From Sabellastarte sp. h YS-2021 (lineage: Eukaryota > Annelida > Polychaeta > Sabellida > Sabellidae), in assembly GCA_964017235.1 (NCBI GenBank), contig OZ024936.1:49465028-49529027 (forward strand): 64,000 nucleotides of DNA, written 5' to 3'. The notes below the pieces were generated by a model. It made no database searches, was not told the DNA's origin, and saw only the letters and a list, made by a program, of their open reading frames with translations. This document shows positions 1-11,210 of the stretch, piece after piece. The translations under genes were made by a program, and so were the position numbers. Numbering within the stretch: the stretch's first letter is position 1; each line of letters opens with the position of its first letter.

Positions 1-695
1 GCGTGCGCACGTCTAATCCTATCGATTTTATGGGTATCTTCCCAACGCACCCTACCTTCTTCCATCTTACACAGTAAGACAGCATGCGCCCCTTTAGCAG
101 CGTTCCACCCGAAATCGTGACTATCTTCCATCAACTCTGCTAGATATTCTAACATATTTTGTTTGGTTTGTAAATTATTTTCATCTCGAATTATTGTGGC
201 AAAGCCAGAAACCCACTGACTAATAGACAAGCTGTCGTAGCTTACTCGAGATTTGCTACTACCACCAAGTATAGCATTGTGAGGCCAAGCAACCTCATGC
301 TTTACAAGAACAGTTTGACTGCCACCTCTTTGTGACTTGTACTTGCCTTGATCTGAGATCTTTTGTAGCTCTCGGATCCTGGAGTCGACCTCAGCCTGTA
401 TTCTCGTTGATGTTTGCAAGTTTGAAATAGAAGGCAGCACCAGATCTTCTTCCACGTCGTCAGCCCTTGTCGTAGAACTTCTGGTCATCGTACTTCTTGC
501 AGGGGATCTTATTTCGTCCATTCTTTGCACTTTATCTTCCATCGTACTCAGTCTGGAACTAAGGTTTTTGAGTTCATGTAAAATCTGCACATTGGTGTCC
601 GTCTGTACTTCTTCCGCCTTCTGCTCTTTACAATTTCTGTTGATGGGGCGAGGGTGAAACCCTCCACATTTTATACAGTCAAATGACTTCACCAT
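1..695 (-). CDS. Gag-like ORF of a DIRS-like retroelement, running off the left edge
   Basis: An open frame starts at an ATG at 693-695 and stays open for about 231 codons to the window edge. The first residues form a CCHC-like knuckle (C-x2-C, then H and C, in MVKSFDCIKCGGFHPRP). A short acidic/serine-rich linker follows, then a conserved helical domain with QWVSGF, MLEYLAELMEDSHDFGW and KIDRIRR motifs. The same domain recurs in the broken copy at 3482-4236, which shows that this is a repeated family. I know this module as the ORF that precedes reverse transcriptase in DIRS/tyrosine-recombinase elements of molluscs and cnidarians; that assignment is from memory and was not searched. No stop interrupts the visible part, so this copy may be younger than its neighbours. 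The C-terminus lies outside the window. Confidence 0.6.
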   Translation of the reverse strand, partial: MVKSFDCIKCGGFHPRPINRNCKEQKAEEVQTDTNVQILHELKNLSSRLSTMEDKVQRMDEIRSPARSTMTRSSTTRADDVEEDLVLPSISNLQTSTRIQAEVDSRIRELQKISDQGKYKSQRGGSQTVLVKHEVAWPHNAILGGSSKSRVSYDSLSISQWVSGFATIIRDENNLQTKQNMLEYLAELMEDSHDFGWNAAKGAHAVLLCKMEEGRVRWEDTHKIDRIRRAH

Positions 696-1089
696 TTTAT
701 GGTCTTAAGTGTCAATGTTTATATATCTGAAAATATAAATAAGGAACCACTTCCTTAAGATCCTACCGAGGCAGCTTGATGCTTGAAAACCAAAAACTCG
801 ACCTGTAACAGGCTAATTGCACAAGAACATTAGGTTAGACCGTCCCTGTTAGTTGTGGTTAACAAGCATGAAGTTGTCTCCGTAGACTTAAACAGATCCA
901 CATCCATAGAACGTATCCATAATGTCAGTCACGTTCTGTATAGATTAAAATACTAAAACAGTGTAAAACAACATAAGTTGTAAAATAACTTGAAGTTTTA
1001 AAATAAATGTTTTTTATATTTTAACATGGCGTCCTAGCCATTCAAATAACAAAATAAAAGTGAGAAACCCCAGCAGAAGGCGGGAAATA

Positions 1090-2308
1090 AATTAATTAAT
1101 TAGGTCAAGGTGAATTATATAATGCACAAGAAAAGATTTTACAAAACGCCACTGAAATGGGTGGCACCCAAGATGTCACCCAACCAATAGCACCTAAACC
1201 AGTGGTACACGCATCTAGATAAACATTTCTAGTGGGAATGTACTGGGAAAAGGTTACACCATTATACGCTGCGAGGAAAGTGTTGAACCACTTAAGATCA
1301 CACTTAAAAAGTTCATTAAATGTAATTCAACTTTTATTATAATTTTCTCGAATTAAATTCAAAATCCAGTTTAAAAAATGAGCATACTTAATACATTTGG
1401 TAACATAAAGCAATGAACCAAGTAGGGATCGGAGCTCTTTTTTTAGTTCAAGAATTTTTAGTAGACCACTGCAAACACATTTGTTTTATAACTTGTATTT
1501 TTTTCAGGTGGAATAGAAACGGTAAATGTTTCAGTGTCTACCAAGATACCTAGGCACACCACTTGTGTGTTAGTAGGCACCAACTTTTTGGTGCTAACCA
1601 TGAGACCTAGCTCCTCTAGGAGAGACTGTAATCTACTATAAGAATGGTCTATTTTAGACGGTAAGGAGACACATAAAAAATCATCTATATAATTCGACAT
1701 TTTATGACCTTCTTGGGTCATAATGAAGCGAACTGAGTTGGATATACGTTGAAAAATGGTGGATCCGTGTTTGAATCCAAATGGCAGTGATCGATCGATA
1801 TAATAGTCACTCCAGTGTAGACCTAAGAGATCCAGATCTCTGGGATCTATGGGAACATGGCGAAAAGCCCTACTGATGTTGACTTTGAATATTTGACACC
1901 CTCTCCCAAGTTTAAGTACTTCATCAGTTATATTATCTTTGGAAGGGTAGGTAAGAACAAAATCCACATTCAAATATCGATCAGAGTCAATGCCAGAATT
2001 CACAGACTGACCCTTAGGCCAGCTGAGGTCAATAATGACTCTCCTTTTGTCTGAACTTGACTTATCCCGGGTCATAAATGGGCTAATATGTAAGTCATTA
2101 AGTGGTGGGTCTCTAAAAAGGCCCAACATCGTCCCATGATTTATTTCATCACTGAGATACACATCTACATGAGAGGGGTACTGCAAGGCACTTTTATGAT
2201 TAATTTTGTCAGTCTGAATTGTGTTACAGCGGTTATAATCAAGAGGGAATCCATATTTGATTAATAATGGAAGTGGCCAATCCCAATAGTCTTGGAGATA
2301 GGACTTTC
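1090..2308 (-). pseudogene. Reverse transcriptase-RNase H relic of a DIRS-like retroelement
   Basis: Read on the minus strand, a frame open from about 2305 to 1458 encodes a reverse transcriptase palm. It shows RVIIDLSWP, an LPFGFKHGSTIFQ motif and the catalytic SNYIDDFL box (near 1680-1697). After a stop at 1458 the homology continues in a shifted frame: a connection region (ELRSLLGSLLYVTKC), then an RNase H start with an LDACTTGLGAIGW motif near 1170-1220. A stop near 2307 separates it from the upstream YLQDYWDWPLPLL segment. The order Gag-RT-RNase H and the RT style fit DIRS-like elements. Frame breaks make it inactive. No tyrosine recombinase was recognised downstream, so the class call rests on RT and Gag style. 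Confidence 0.65.
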
Positions 2309-4236
2309 ATTTTTCAAAATTTAACTGTGAATGGACAGCTATTTGTAAGCCCTCATAATTATATCTACCATCCTGGCGTAATAAATTGTGCAGATACAAA
2401 ATATCTGCACATACAGAGTTAGTATTTGCATCATATATATGGCTTTGTAACCCATAAATGGGGATAAAACCAAGAATTGTTTATTTTGTGTCAGGTGGAT
2501 TTTATTTTCTATGGCCCCTCTAGCCAAGCATAATCGATCACTTTTCCGTGCAAGCCAGAGTTTTCTCTGCAATAAGTGGCAGTTTGAAGCAATTCTGACT
2601 GTCATTATCTGGAATTTTTGGTTCAAATTTGTGAAGCAGATCCGGCATGGCCTCTTATGTAAATAAATGAACTGTATTCTTACCTTTATTCGCAGTTTGT
2701 TTCTGTTTTTGACACTCACAGTATTACTGATGTGACGTTGACTGTCATCCTTCAAATCTACAATAACACTGGGATCATATTTATCAGAAACACAATCCTC
2801 CACAGACAGAACTTTAAATTCTTATGACAAATACTATCAATACTATCACAATACTGTTCACTATGTGCATTATTCACCATTGGCTGAGTTCTAGAATCAC
2901 AAGTACATGGTTTTCTATTCATGCTATTCTTAACAACTTGCATAACCATACCACTGCACACTTGTGCCCTTAGATACTTTGGCTTTTGGACTTCTGAGTA
3001 TAGAATCACGGGTTCGTATCTCAGACTGCTAAGTCTTTTTGACAACATCAGAAAACAATACATTTGGTTTAGTGAATCTACACATTGAAATTAATTTCTG
3101 TACATTCTTTACATTCAACAAATGAACATCATGAAAATCTGAATTGTACACCCATCTAGCATTATATACAATACTCCTAGCATTTTTGTTGACCACTGCA
3201 TTGCTGCAGTGGCTACCTAGTTTTTTGTTGCCATTTTTTGTGTACAATTTTTAGTCATGTGAGTACCATTGCAATTCTCACAAACATGACTATGAACTTG
3301 GCCTGCTGTTTTGTGATGAGTAGGAAATCTGCAAGTACCTTCTTGAAAGTACTTGCAGATCATGGTACTTTTGGTGTATGAAGTCTTTGATTTTCTGGTA
3401 ACAGAGTGAGTGGCGGAGGTTTGTGCTCCAGTAACATTTCTCTGGGCATGAGCCCTGCAAAATCGATCAACTTTCTAAATTTCAACCCATGAGACCCTGT
3501 CTGCTTCCATATTTGTAAGTAAAATGGCATGGTTTGGCGGAGTCCCACAAAAAATCTGATGCATCTTCCATCAGATTGCCCAGGTAATCAAGCATGGCAG
3601 ACCGACTTTGTTCAGATTTTTCTTCCTGTATGCATCTCATGAACCCTGATACCCATTGGGTGAGGTTGTCATAAGTGGGCCTAGTTTTATGACTACCCAT
3701 CGGTATAAAATTTTGAGGCCAATGGACAGATTTTTTAACAAAAATGTCCCCAGGACCCACACATTGAGACTTGACTCTACCTTTTGAAGCTGTTGCATTG
3801 AGAGTATGTAACTCTACCAGGTGCTTTTCAACCTCACATTGTATGGAATCATTGCTCCTCAAAAATTCAATTGATGTGACCACACTCTGATAAGCATTCG
3901 TTTCCATAGCATTACTGTTAGAAACCGTACTAGAACTGGGTTGGCTTTGAGAAATAGAAGCAAGTGGACTTACTCATGAGCTACCCTGTTCCAGTGCAGC
4001 CGCGGTACGCTGCACCCTCCTGTCCATCAACTCCATTTTCTTCCCTATCTGTTCCAATTTACTTAAAATTTGATTCCAAAACAGCACTAATACCGGATGC
4101 AGGGGGGGGGGGGGGGAGGGTCAATGACCTCACTGGCACTGGAAAAGGACTCACCTGCCAACTTTAACTGACATTTCTTTCCAACTGGCCGCTCATGCTC
4201 ATCCTGGCATTTAGAACAATAAAAAATCTTTGGCAT
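2309..4236 (-). pseudogene. Gag-like region of the same retroelement, broken by frameshifts and stops
   Basis: The minus-strand start at about 4236 gives MPKIFYCSKCQDEHERPVG, the same C-x2-C-x3-H knuckle as the ORF at 1-695. The 3482-3907 frame carries the shared domain (QWVSGF, MLDYLGNLMEDASDFLW). Near 3255-3350 there is a second zinc-knuckle-like segment (HVCENCNGTHMTKNC) like that of DIRS Gag proteins. From 3240 to 2339 only short frames remain, and they lead into the RT at 2305. A run of 15 G at 4102-4116 sits in the linker. Together with 1090-2308 it forms one minus-strand element of about 3.1 kb, apparently with little 3' sequence left. Confidence 0.55.
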
Positions 4237-4379
4237 TTTGATTTGACAGAGCAAAATACAAGTGTAAAATACAAAATAAAATGTAAACCAAGTTGTAAAT
4301 CGATGCTCAGTTCAAAAGCATGCAACCTCTTCAACTTTTAAATGAGTGGGCGCCAATATTAAACAAAGGCTGGCTTTTA

Positions 4380-5711
4380 TACTGAAATTAATTAAGCATG
4401 ACCGCCCACAATGCAATGTTCTGGTCTGGTACCATAACTGAGTGCTCTGACCCGGGCCTGGTCACAGGCCCAAAATGTTTCCCCATTAAAATCTTCAGTC
4501 TTGTCTGAATGTGGCAAACCCTCAGCAAAATTACTAAGAATGAGCCCCCCCTCCCCCACTGTTTGTTGAGATGGGACACTAGTGGGATATTGTCTGCAGT
4601 AACTAGAACCCTCTTGTTTTGAAGGTGAGTTTAAAAAGCCTTTATGGCAAGAAACACAGCCTTCAGTTCAAAATATTTATATGAAGCCATGTCTCTTACC
4701 ACTGACTGCCACGTCTCCCAAATATGATCCCCATCCCTTTACAGAGGCATCGGTGAACAACAGAAGATTGTGTTCCTCTGCATGGAGAGAGATCGAGTCT
4801 GTAGCCAAGAAAGTCGAAGTGCTGTGTTGGGAATAGTTATGACTTTTAAAAGTTTATCCCCCAACCTTTCTCCTGTAGTAACCAGTTGTCTAGGTACTGT
4901 TAATGCGAATTCCCTTTGTTTTGAAGCATGAGGTTTGCTTATTTTGGTATGACTGGCATGCTACATGAAATCTCAGAAGATTTTGTGAGTTTTTCTGTGT
5001 GGGGACGTAAAAGTATGTGTCTGTTAAATCTAGCAAGACAATCCATTCCCCATTTCCATTCTGAAAGTTGGGACTGTGAGATACTGTTTAGTACACTTAA
5101 ATCTATCACTGATCTTTACTTTTCCCTTGTTTTGGAACTAGAAATAGTCTGCTGTAAAATCCCAGGCTTGCACACATCCTTATTAGGATTATGGCATTTT
5201 TTAAAAGTATTTGTTCTACACAATCAAGGAGGAGTGCTATTTTATTTCCTTGCGAATATCCACTTTGAATTGTGGGTATTTGGGAAAACTTGATTGGTTA
5301 TTTTAGTTCTACACTTTAACCATTCTACAGAATGTGTGCAACTATGGGATGACATTTGTTTTCTAGCCATACCTTGTAGTACAATAACAAAAGGCCTCCA
5401 TGGGGTGTTACTGTTGAACTTTGGTTGTCACTTTCTATGGCCACCACAAACTCCTCTGGTGGGTTGTGATGATTTATACTAGCTTTTGTTGTCAGATTGG
5501 AAGCGAAGAGAACTTCTAGAGTGGCTTTGAGAGTAAGAAGTGATGTTGCCATAGTTTGAACTGCCCCTTCTCGAACTGAAGATAGATTTATTATTCATTT
5601 TTGTCGTTCGGGTGTTTCTTTCATATTTGTTTTCAACACTGTTGAAAACAGAAGGGGAGAAGAGGTCTGCTGAAGTAAAGACTGATCTTCTCACACGATT
5701 TTTATCATGCT
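4380..5711 (-). pseudogene. DIRS-like RT/RNase H relic with Gag C-terminus
   Basis: A second, more decayed minus-strand DIRS-like element. At 5694-5479 the frame resembles the serine/arginine-rich C-terminus of DIRS Gag (SVFTSADLFSPSVF start). From about 5200 to 5040 the RT finger region is readable through stops (KISDRFKCTKQYLTVPTFRME). The palm with the catalytic aspartates is missing, so an internal deletion is likely. RNase H follows at 4830-4400: LLLFTDASVKGWGSYLGD, FELKAVFLAIKAF, VLVTADN and SHLNKQ, spread over two frames. It belongs to a different subfamily from the 1090-4236 element, judged by its RNase H motifs. It is clearly non-functional. Confidence 0.6.
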
Positions 5712-5725
5712 CGTAAAGGTGTGGA

Positions 5726-5970
5726 TTTTATTTTTTTTTATTTATTTATTTGGTTTTTTACGTCGCTTTCAACACTGTACAGGTCATATCACGACGGTTG
5801 GTTCGAAGGGCAGAGGAAACCAGTACATACAGTTCGTTAGGGTTCTGTACTGTAAACTGCCAACCAACGGTAAGCAACTACCAGCTTTCCCACTTGAGGC
5901 CGTGCCGGGAATCGAACCCCGGCCTCAGAGGTGGGAGGCGAGAGTGTTACCACTCTGCCACCGTGGCCCC
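5726..5970 (-). mobile_element. tRNA-derived SINE, family 1, with target site duplication
   Basis: On the minus strand it opens with a tRNA-like head (A box TGGCAGAGTGG, B box GGTTCGATTCC near 5900-5965). A conserved body follows, and it ends in an ATTT/AAAT-repeat tail at the low-coordinate side. It is flanked by CGTAAAGGTGTGGA (5712-5725) and CGTGAAGGTGTGGA (5971-5984), a 14-bp target duplication with one mismatch. Sister copies lie at 20843-21069 and 26140-26365. It is inserted in the DIRS-like relic. Confidence 0.88.
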
Positions 5971-5984
5971 CGTGAAGGTGTGGA

Positions 5985-6884
5985 GGAGAGTACTTGAGAA
6001 TGGTATCACGCCTGGCCAGTTCCATATTGCTGCATTGTCATTGAGGCTTCTAATGTTTTCTCAATAAAGGAAATGGTAGAAAACTGTATTCTAATGTAGC
6101 TGAGAAGTTCTTCAATGTCTTTGTTGAAAGATTCATCCATTGATACCAAACAGGCCAAAAAGCAACTCATCCATGTTTGGAGAACACTTCTCAAGAGTTC
6201 TGATAAAAAGAATGACAAACCCCAACATTTGTACGTACATTCGTTTTACTGTTTCCATGGTGTGGAATTCTCCACAAACAAAGTGTCTGGGTTAAAGGGG
6301 GAAGACAGCAGTCTCTATCCGTCATCTGTAGGGTTTCCAGTCACCTTTTTCTCAAGCTCTGACCAGTGAGAGTCAATTTCTTCACCTGGCGGAAGAGACT
6401 TAGGTAAGGAAGGTTGTTTCTTCTTCCTCTCTTCAGATCCAAATATTGTGGTAGAGATCTTCATATCTTCCCCTGGTGTAGGATGGTCTAGCAGACTTCT
6501 AACTGAGGCCGGAAACTGACGGTAAGAGGGGTGGGTCGTCATCTGGCTCCTCTTCCTTCAATGTTGAGACTTTATCAGAGGACATGGTTATTTGTTGGAC
6601 GTTCTGGATTCAGAAAACTCTAGAATGGCAACAGAATGGCCATCTTCTGTCATAGAGAATGGTATATGGTGAGTGGGAGGTTTGTCTCTGGCCATTTGTT
6701 CCTGATCAAGTGCAGCCTATGATGTATTACCCTCGTGAGAGGTAGTAGAGCTGTTACTTGTCTACAGTTCTGTGATATGACCTTGTGTAAGATCTAGCCG
6801 GGCTAGAATTAACTGCAGAGGGTCATGGTAAAAGCACATTTTTTGTAGAATAGGTGGATGGTTTAGTAGAAGGCTGGTACTGAA
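5985..6884 (-). pseudogene. Probable upstream Gag remnant of the DIRS-like relic
   Basis: Short minus-strand frames at 6218-6006 and 6542-6315 (proline/serine/glutamate-rich) lie directly upstream of the Gag C-terminus at 5694, in the right order for a DIRS Gag protein. Sequence similarity is weak and I cannot show a domain. The alternative is unrelated repeat DNA. Confidence 0.3.
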
Positions 6885-8139
6885 GAAGTAGTACTGGCAA
6901 GAATATTTCTTTAAAAACTATTCGAGTTTGGTCATTTATATTTGCAAGCTCTTCACTTTTTCACATCCTTTATTTTGTGGTTCTTAGAAGGGCTAATATT
7001 GCTTAAGTCTTTCTCAGGACATCCATCTCAGGTGGAAGAAGGAGGTAAATGAAGCTTAAGATTGGTGTCGACTAGAGGTTTCCTAGAGGTATTTGTGACA
7101 AATGTGGCTGTTGCTGCCATGGTTGGTTGGCATTCTTTTTTGGAGATTCTTTGGTGTGTTAATGTTCCTTTGTTCTATACATCCAATTACGTAAGGTGAC
7201 AGAGATGACTGTGGATATTTGACCAAACTGACCATCAAAATATAAGGACTAGGTGCTGATGTCTTCTGCTGAGATGGATAAAGAACCAATGTCCCCAGTT
7301 CATGTTGTGCATCTAGATTTGGGCTTCCCAGTAGGGTTTCCCAGTTGGGGTGTGGTTATGGAACTCATGAAGTGGTTCATCATCCCCACCATCATCTCTA
7401 ATGTGCAACAAGAGGGGTTGCTGTCATCAAAACTTCTACAAGTTTGGCGTCTTTTCTATGTGGATGAATCCACTCATGAGCTAGCCTCTGATCCCAATGC
7501 ACTGATGTCGACATCTGAAGCTTTCACTCTCAGGGGTTGGTGTTACATCTTGGAGGGGCCAATGGCCACTGCTAATTGCAATGCTGGAAACCACTGTACC
7601 TGTGACTCTTCTTTCTCCTCCACTGGAGCATCCAAGTTGAATCTGATATCATCCTTCTCAGTTGCTGTGGCCATGCACCTCTACCTCTTTCCCCCTTTGT
7701 TAGGGTTTTCTGTGTGGAGATGTGGGGGTGGTAGTGTCTTGTTTTGTCTGTGTGATCATGAATAGTCAGAGTCTCTTTGGGATGAATGAAGGTCACCTGT
7801 GGTGACACCCCGGGTCACCTGGATCACCAGGAGCAGCCAGTGGCATTTTATAATCATTGCAGATTCTAAACATGTTGGGATTTTATTTGTCAATCCAAAG
7901 TTTAGTACACATGCAGCCCAAAAGACAGCAAAGTACAAGATAGTCCTTGCACAACTACAATAACGACCCTGGGCAGCCAAAATCGGAGTTGCCCCAGTGC
8001 TATTTTGATAGTGGTACAGCTACTTTATTGATTTTTTTGGCATTCTTTGATCTAACACGTTTTCATTGATATGATGACGAAAACAGAGAAATATGAAACC
8101 CACTCACCACTGAAACAGAACGCCAAGACACAAAATTCA

Positions 8140-8249
8140 CTCACAGTCTGCAAACCGATGACATGAGAAATGACATAAAAATGTCACAACAAATTATGAA
8201 TTTGGGAAATTCAATGTAATAGAAGTTAGGATACCAGAGTATTAAAATT
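8140..8249. repeat. Left copy of 110-bp direct repeat flanking a LINE (target duplication)
   Basis: This stretch, starting CTCACAGTCTGCAAACC and ending AGAGTATTAAAATT, recurs at 9633-9742 with only two visible base differences. It borders the LINE insertion exactly. The duplicated segment at 25.3-27.3 kb has it once, without the LINE. Confidence 0.85.
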
Positions 8250-9632
8250 TTTTTTATTTTATTTTATTATCCAATTTGATATAGTTATGCCACTAACAAA
8301 AAGAGAGAAACACACTGGGGGTACACACACCCAGGCATAGTGGGTGACCCAGTACATCGTTAGGTGATCGAACAATCAAATTGAATATTTTTTTTTGCGA
8401 ACAGAGAGAGAAACAAAATACAGAGTAACATATTTCGTTATTTACAGAAGAAAAAAAAAAAAAAAAATAAAAAAAAAATAATAATAATAATATGATATGC
8501 TATTCATATGCTACATGAAATTGTGGAGATGACTAAGGGGATTTTAATAATACTGAGTGTTGAAATTGTGACAAATTTTGGTTTTTAACTCTTTCATTGA
8601 GAATTTGGGGAAAAAAATGTTCACAGGGAAGAGAGGATTGTTTTTTGAAGGTTCATTTAACAGATTTAAAAACGAAATATATTCCTAAAGATGGTCCAAG
8701 TATTGTTAAAAGTTTCCTGTTTCATATCCATGAGTGCCATGTATTGTTGTTCATCATAAACTTGTCTAATGTTACTTTTCAGTTCAGAGATATCTAAAGG
8801 TATTGCCTTTCGTGATTTTGAAAAAATATAAGCTTTTGTTACGAGAATTATTGTATTAATAGGGTTGAAATTATCAGGATTCAGATAACCAAAAAGGATT
8901 TCTACTGGTGAAAGCTTAATTGGAATACTTGTTGCATGTGCGATCCATTTTTCTACATCATTCCATAATTGTTTGGAAATATTGCAATTACAGAATAAAT
9001 GAATCAGTGTTTCTGGTTGATTTTTGCAAAAAATGCATTGTGAAGATTGTACTTTCCCTATAGTATGCAGCAATTTCCTAGTACCTAAAATTCTATGAAT
9101 GATTCTGTACTGGAACCAGATGTAATAATTATCTTGTATAGTTTTAAAGCAAATTTTAAATACTTTTTTCCAAATAAGAGGATCAATTTGTATATTTAGT
9201 TCTCCTTCCCATTTTATTGTAGCAGTTATTTTGACATTGTTTTCACCAAGCAACTGGTAAAAGCCTTTTGTTTTTTTATCGTTATATAGAACAACTGCTA
9301 CATCACATGGTACATATGGTCTAATAAGTTCCTTAATATCCATATTTTGAGATTTTACATATTTTGTGATGACATTCTTAAGTCTTATTGTATTAATAAA
9401 ATTTGGTTCTGTAATATTGAATTTATTTTGGAGTTCGTTTGTGTTAATAAACATACCGGTAACACTGATTAAGTCCCCAATACATTCGACACCTTGTTTA
9501 AACCAATTCGGGAAGTACAGGTTTTCACTTGTTATTCTTGGATTATACCAAATGGGGGATGACATTAACTGATTGCTCTTCAAAATTTTGTTGCTGTCAC
9601 ATAGATTTACCCATGCTTGGAGAACGTCTTCC
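8250..9632 (-). mobile_element. 5'-truncated L1-like LINE, C-terminal part only
   Basis: A minus-strand frame (about 9632 to 8666) encodes the region after the reverse transcriptase of an L1/Tx1-type LINE. It includes the zf-RVT motif CIFCKNQPETLIHLFCNC near 8985-9040 and the IWFQYRIIHRILGT motif just upstream. The first few codons of the open frame fall in the flanking direct repeat, so the true element begins near 9632. About 415 bp of 3' sequence follows, ending at 8250 in an A-rich tail when read on the minus strand. The endonuclease and the whole RT domain are missing. The frame is still open, which suggests a fairly recent insertion. The C-terminal half resembles the LINE at 18382-20808. 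Confidence 0.85.
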
Positions 9633-9742
9633 CTCACAGTCTGCAAACCAATGACATGAGAAATGACATAAAAATGTCACAACAAATTATGAATTTGGGA
9701 AATTCAATGTAATAAAAGTTAGGATACCAGAGTATTAAAATT
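9633..9742. repeat. Right copy of 110-bp direct repeat flanking the LINE
   Basis: It matches 8140-8249 (108 of 110 positions by eye) and rejoins the duplicated segment immediately after. It is read as a very long target site duplication. Confidence 0.85.
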
Positions 9743-10103
9743 AATATGTATTGAGACAGGTTCTAAACTTTCTTGGTATGCAAGTTCTTGAGATTCAGGT
9801 TGTAAAATGACAACCTGAATTGTTTACTGTGTTGCTTGAGAAATAAATGTCTACTCAGGTACTTGAACCCCATATTTGGCAAGTTTAATATTGTTACAAT
9901 TCGCTCATATGTCCCTGTAAAAGGTGATATTAAAATAAAGTCTGTTGTCAGCACCAAATTCTGGTAAAAAGTCATGCAGTCCTAATATAATACCTATGAC
10001 AAAAGTCAACTTGTGAACTTTGTTATACCAATCTTTCCACGGAAAAAGATCATTCAGCTTCAATTTTGTTTATTTTTTACAGGAAGATTAGTTATGGAAA
10101 GTT

Positions 10104-10480
10104 ATGTTGCAATGTTTATGTTAAACAGCAAACTACTAAACTTTTAAAAACTAAACTAAACACAGCACACAAAGCAAAAACAGCACAGATCAAAAATTGT
10201 AATACACTGTGATAACTTGACAAATATGTAAAAATGTCTTCACATGGACATATACAAATGTTTTTTTTCATTCTTCTTGTAATATGTTTTGTACTGAACA
10301 CTTCAAAATTACCAAAAGTTTTGTAAATGTTTAACCTTCTTTATTCACCGTGTATCTATTAGTATTAGGTAGTTCATATATTAAGACTTTGGATCTTAAT
10401 ACAAATTTCGTAGTAATATTTTATTGTATTGTATATTTATGCTCAATATCTCCAATATCTCCATATACTACAGGGCTCAA
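10104..10480. other. Unassigned AT-rich stretch
   Basis: No coding potential, repeat match or RNA structure was recognised. On the minus strand an AATAAA lies at about 10341-10346, downstream of the sulfotransferase stop codon. It is a possible but unproven polyadenylation signal. Confidence 0.4.
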
Positions 10481-10489
10481 ACTGCTATT

Positions 10490-10740
10490 TAACCCATCCG
10501 ACTGCACAGGTACAGTCCCAACTCACAAGTAACTGACATTCCCCTAACTGGAAGATAGAGGCTCAAGGATGACCATTTATCAACGTCCTTGAGGTTCTTT
10601 AGCCTGCCACTGGGGATAGGACCCAATGACAGAGAACTGCCATTTTAAGTGGTCATCCGAGCTACTATGTATCTGCCTGTACCTGGGTTAGAACCCACGT
10701 CCTCTTAGTTCTTAGACAAGTGATTTACCCGCTAGACCAA
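10490..10740 (-). mobile_element. tRNA-derived SINE-like element, family 4
   Basis: On the minus strand a tRNA-like head starts at about 10739 with A box TGGTCTAGCGGGTAA and B box GGGTTCTAACCC (10680-10695). An unrelated body extends toward 10490. The boundaries are approximate and no clear target duplication was seen. It lies in the 3' flank of the sulfotransferase gene. Confidence 0.55.
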
Positions 10741-10921
10741 TAATATAATTTCACAATGCATAACTTCTTGCAATACAGAGCCTTTGCTAATCTTTTTACA
10801 TATTTGGTTCAGAAAAATGTGCAATTGCTATTAGTCAAAGAAGAAAGGTTGAGCTAAAGGAACTCAGTAAGTCAATAAGAAAATATCCTTTTGCTTTTAT
10901 CTTAGGTGGATTACAGACAGA

Positions 10922-11210
10922 CTACAAACAGCAGTCATTACAGAGAGCTATTACTTTGCCATCTTTGATTTTATAACTATATCCAAATAACTCTAAATCA
11001 TATTTATACATTTTAGTCATGAGTCTGTTTATAGTTTCTGCTGGATTCTGGAGTCCACTGAACAGCCTCAACTCCTGCCCACATCCAGTAACATTGCCTT
11101 TACTTTCAGTGCTAGATATGTGGTAATGCAATGGTTGCTGGTCACTGTTAAACTTTTCTTCCAAGATGTACTGCAAGTCCATGTTTGCTGTCTCTGTTTT
11201 GGAAATATAG
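10922..11210 (-). CDS. CHST: Sulfotransferase exon 3 (last coding exon)
   Basis: The acceptor ATTATTACAG ends at 11211. The exon supplies YISKTETANMDLQYILEE, which is the family's conserved tail after the LC-PC region, then ends with DLELFGYSY and a cysteine-containing tail before the stop at 10922. It needs one base to complete a split glycine codon, as exon 2 provides. Confidence 0.88.

Larger units (their letters stand above)
6885..10103. repeat. Duplicated segment, copy 1 (partner 25346-27326)
   Basis: Sequence from about 6885 to 8249 and from 9743 to 10103 matches 25346-27326 at high identity and in the same order. The interval 8250-9742 (LINE plus the second target repeat) is absent from the partner. 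The shared sequence may be the 5' part of the DIRS-like relic on the minus strand, since it directly continues that element here. It has no convincing protein domain in either strand. Homology stops abruptly at AGTTATGGAAAGT (ends 10103 and about 27326). Confidence 0.8.

Noticed and set aside
5900..5970. tRNA gene suggested by A and B boxes (also at 21000, 26140, 38345, 10690, 12000, 12900)
   Set aside because: Heads are fused to repeated bodies with A-rich tails and target duplications, so they are SINEs; cloverleaf pairing is damaged.
7253..7765. 170-codon plus-strand frame
   Set aside because: Its paralogous segment at 25.7-26.4 kb has stops and indels in this frame; no domain. Probably chance within the repeat.
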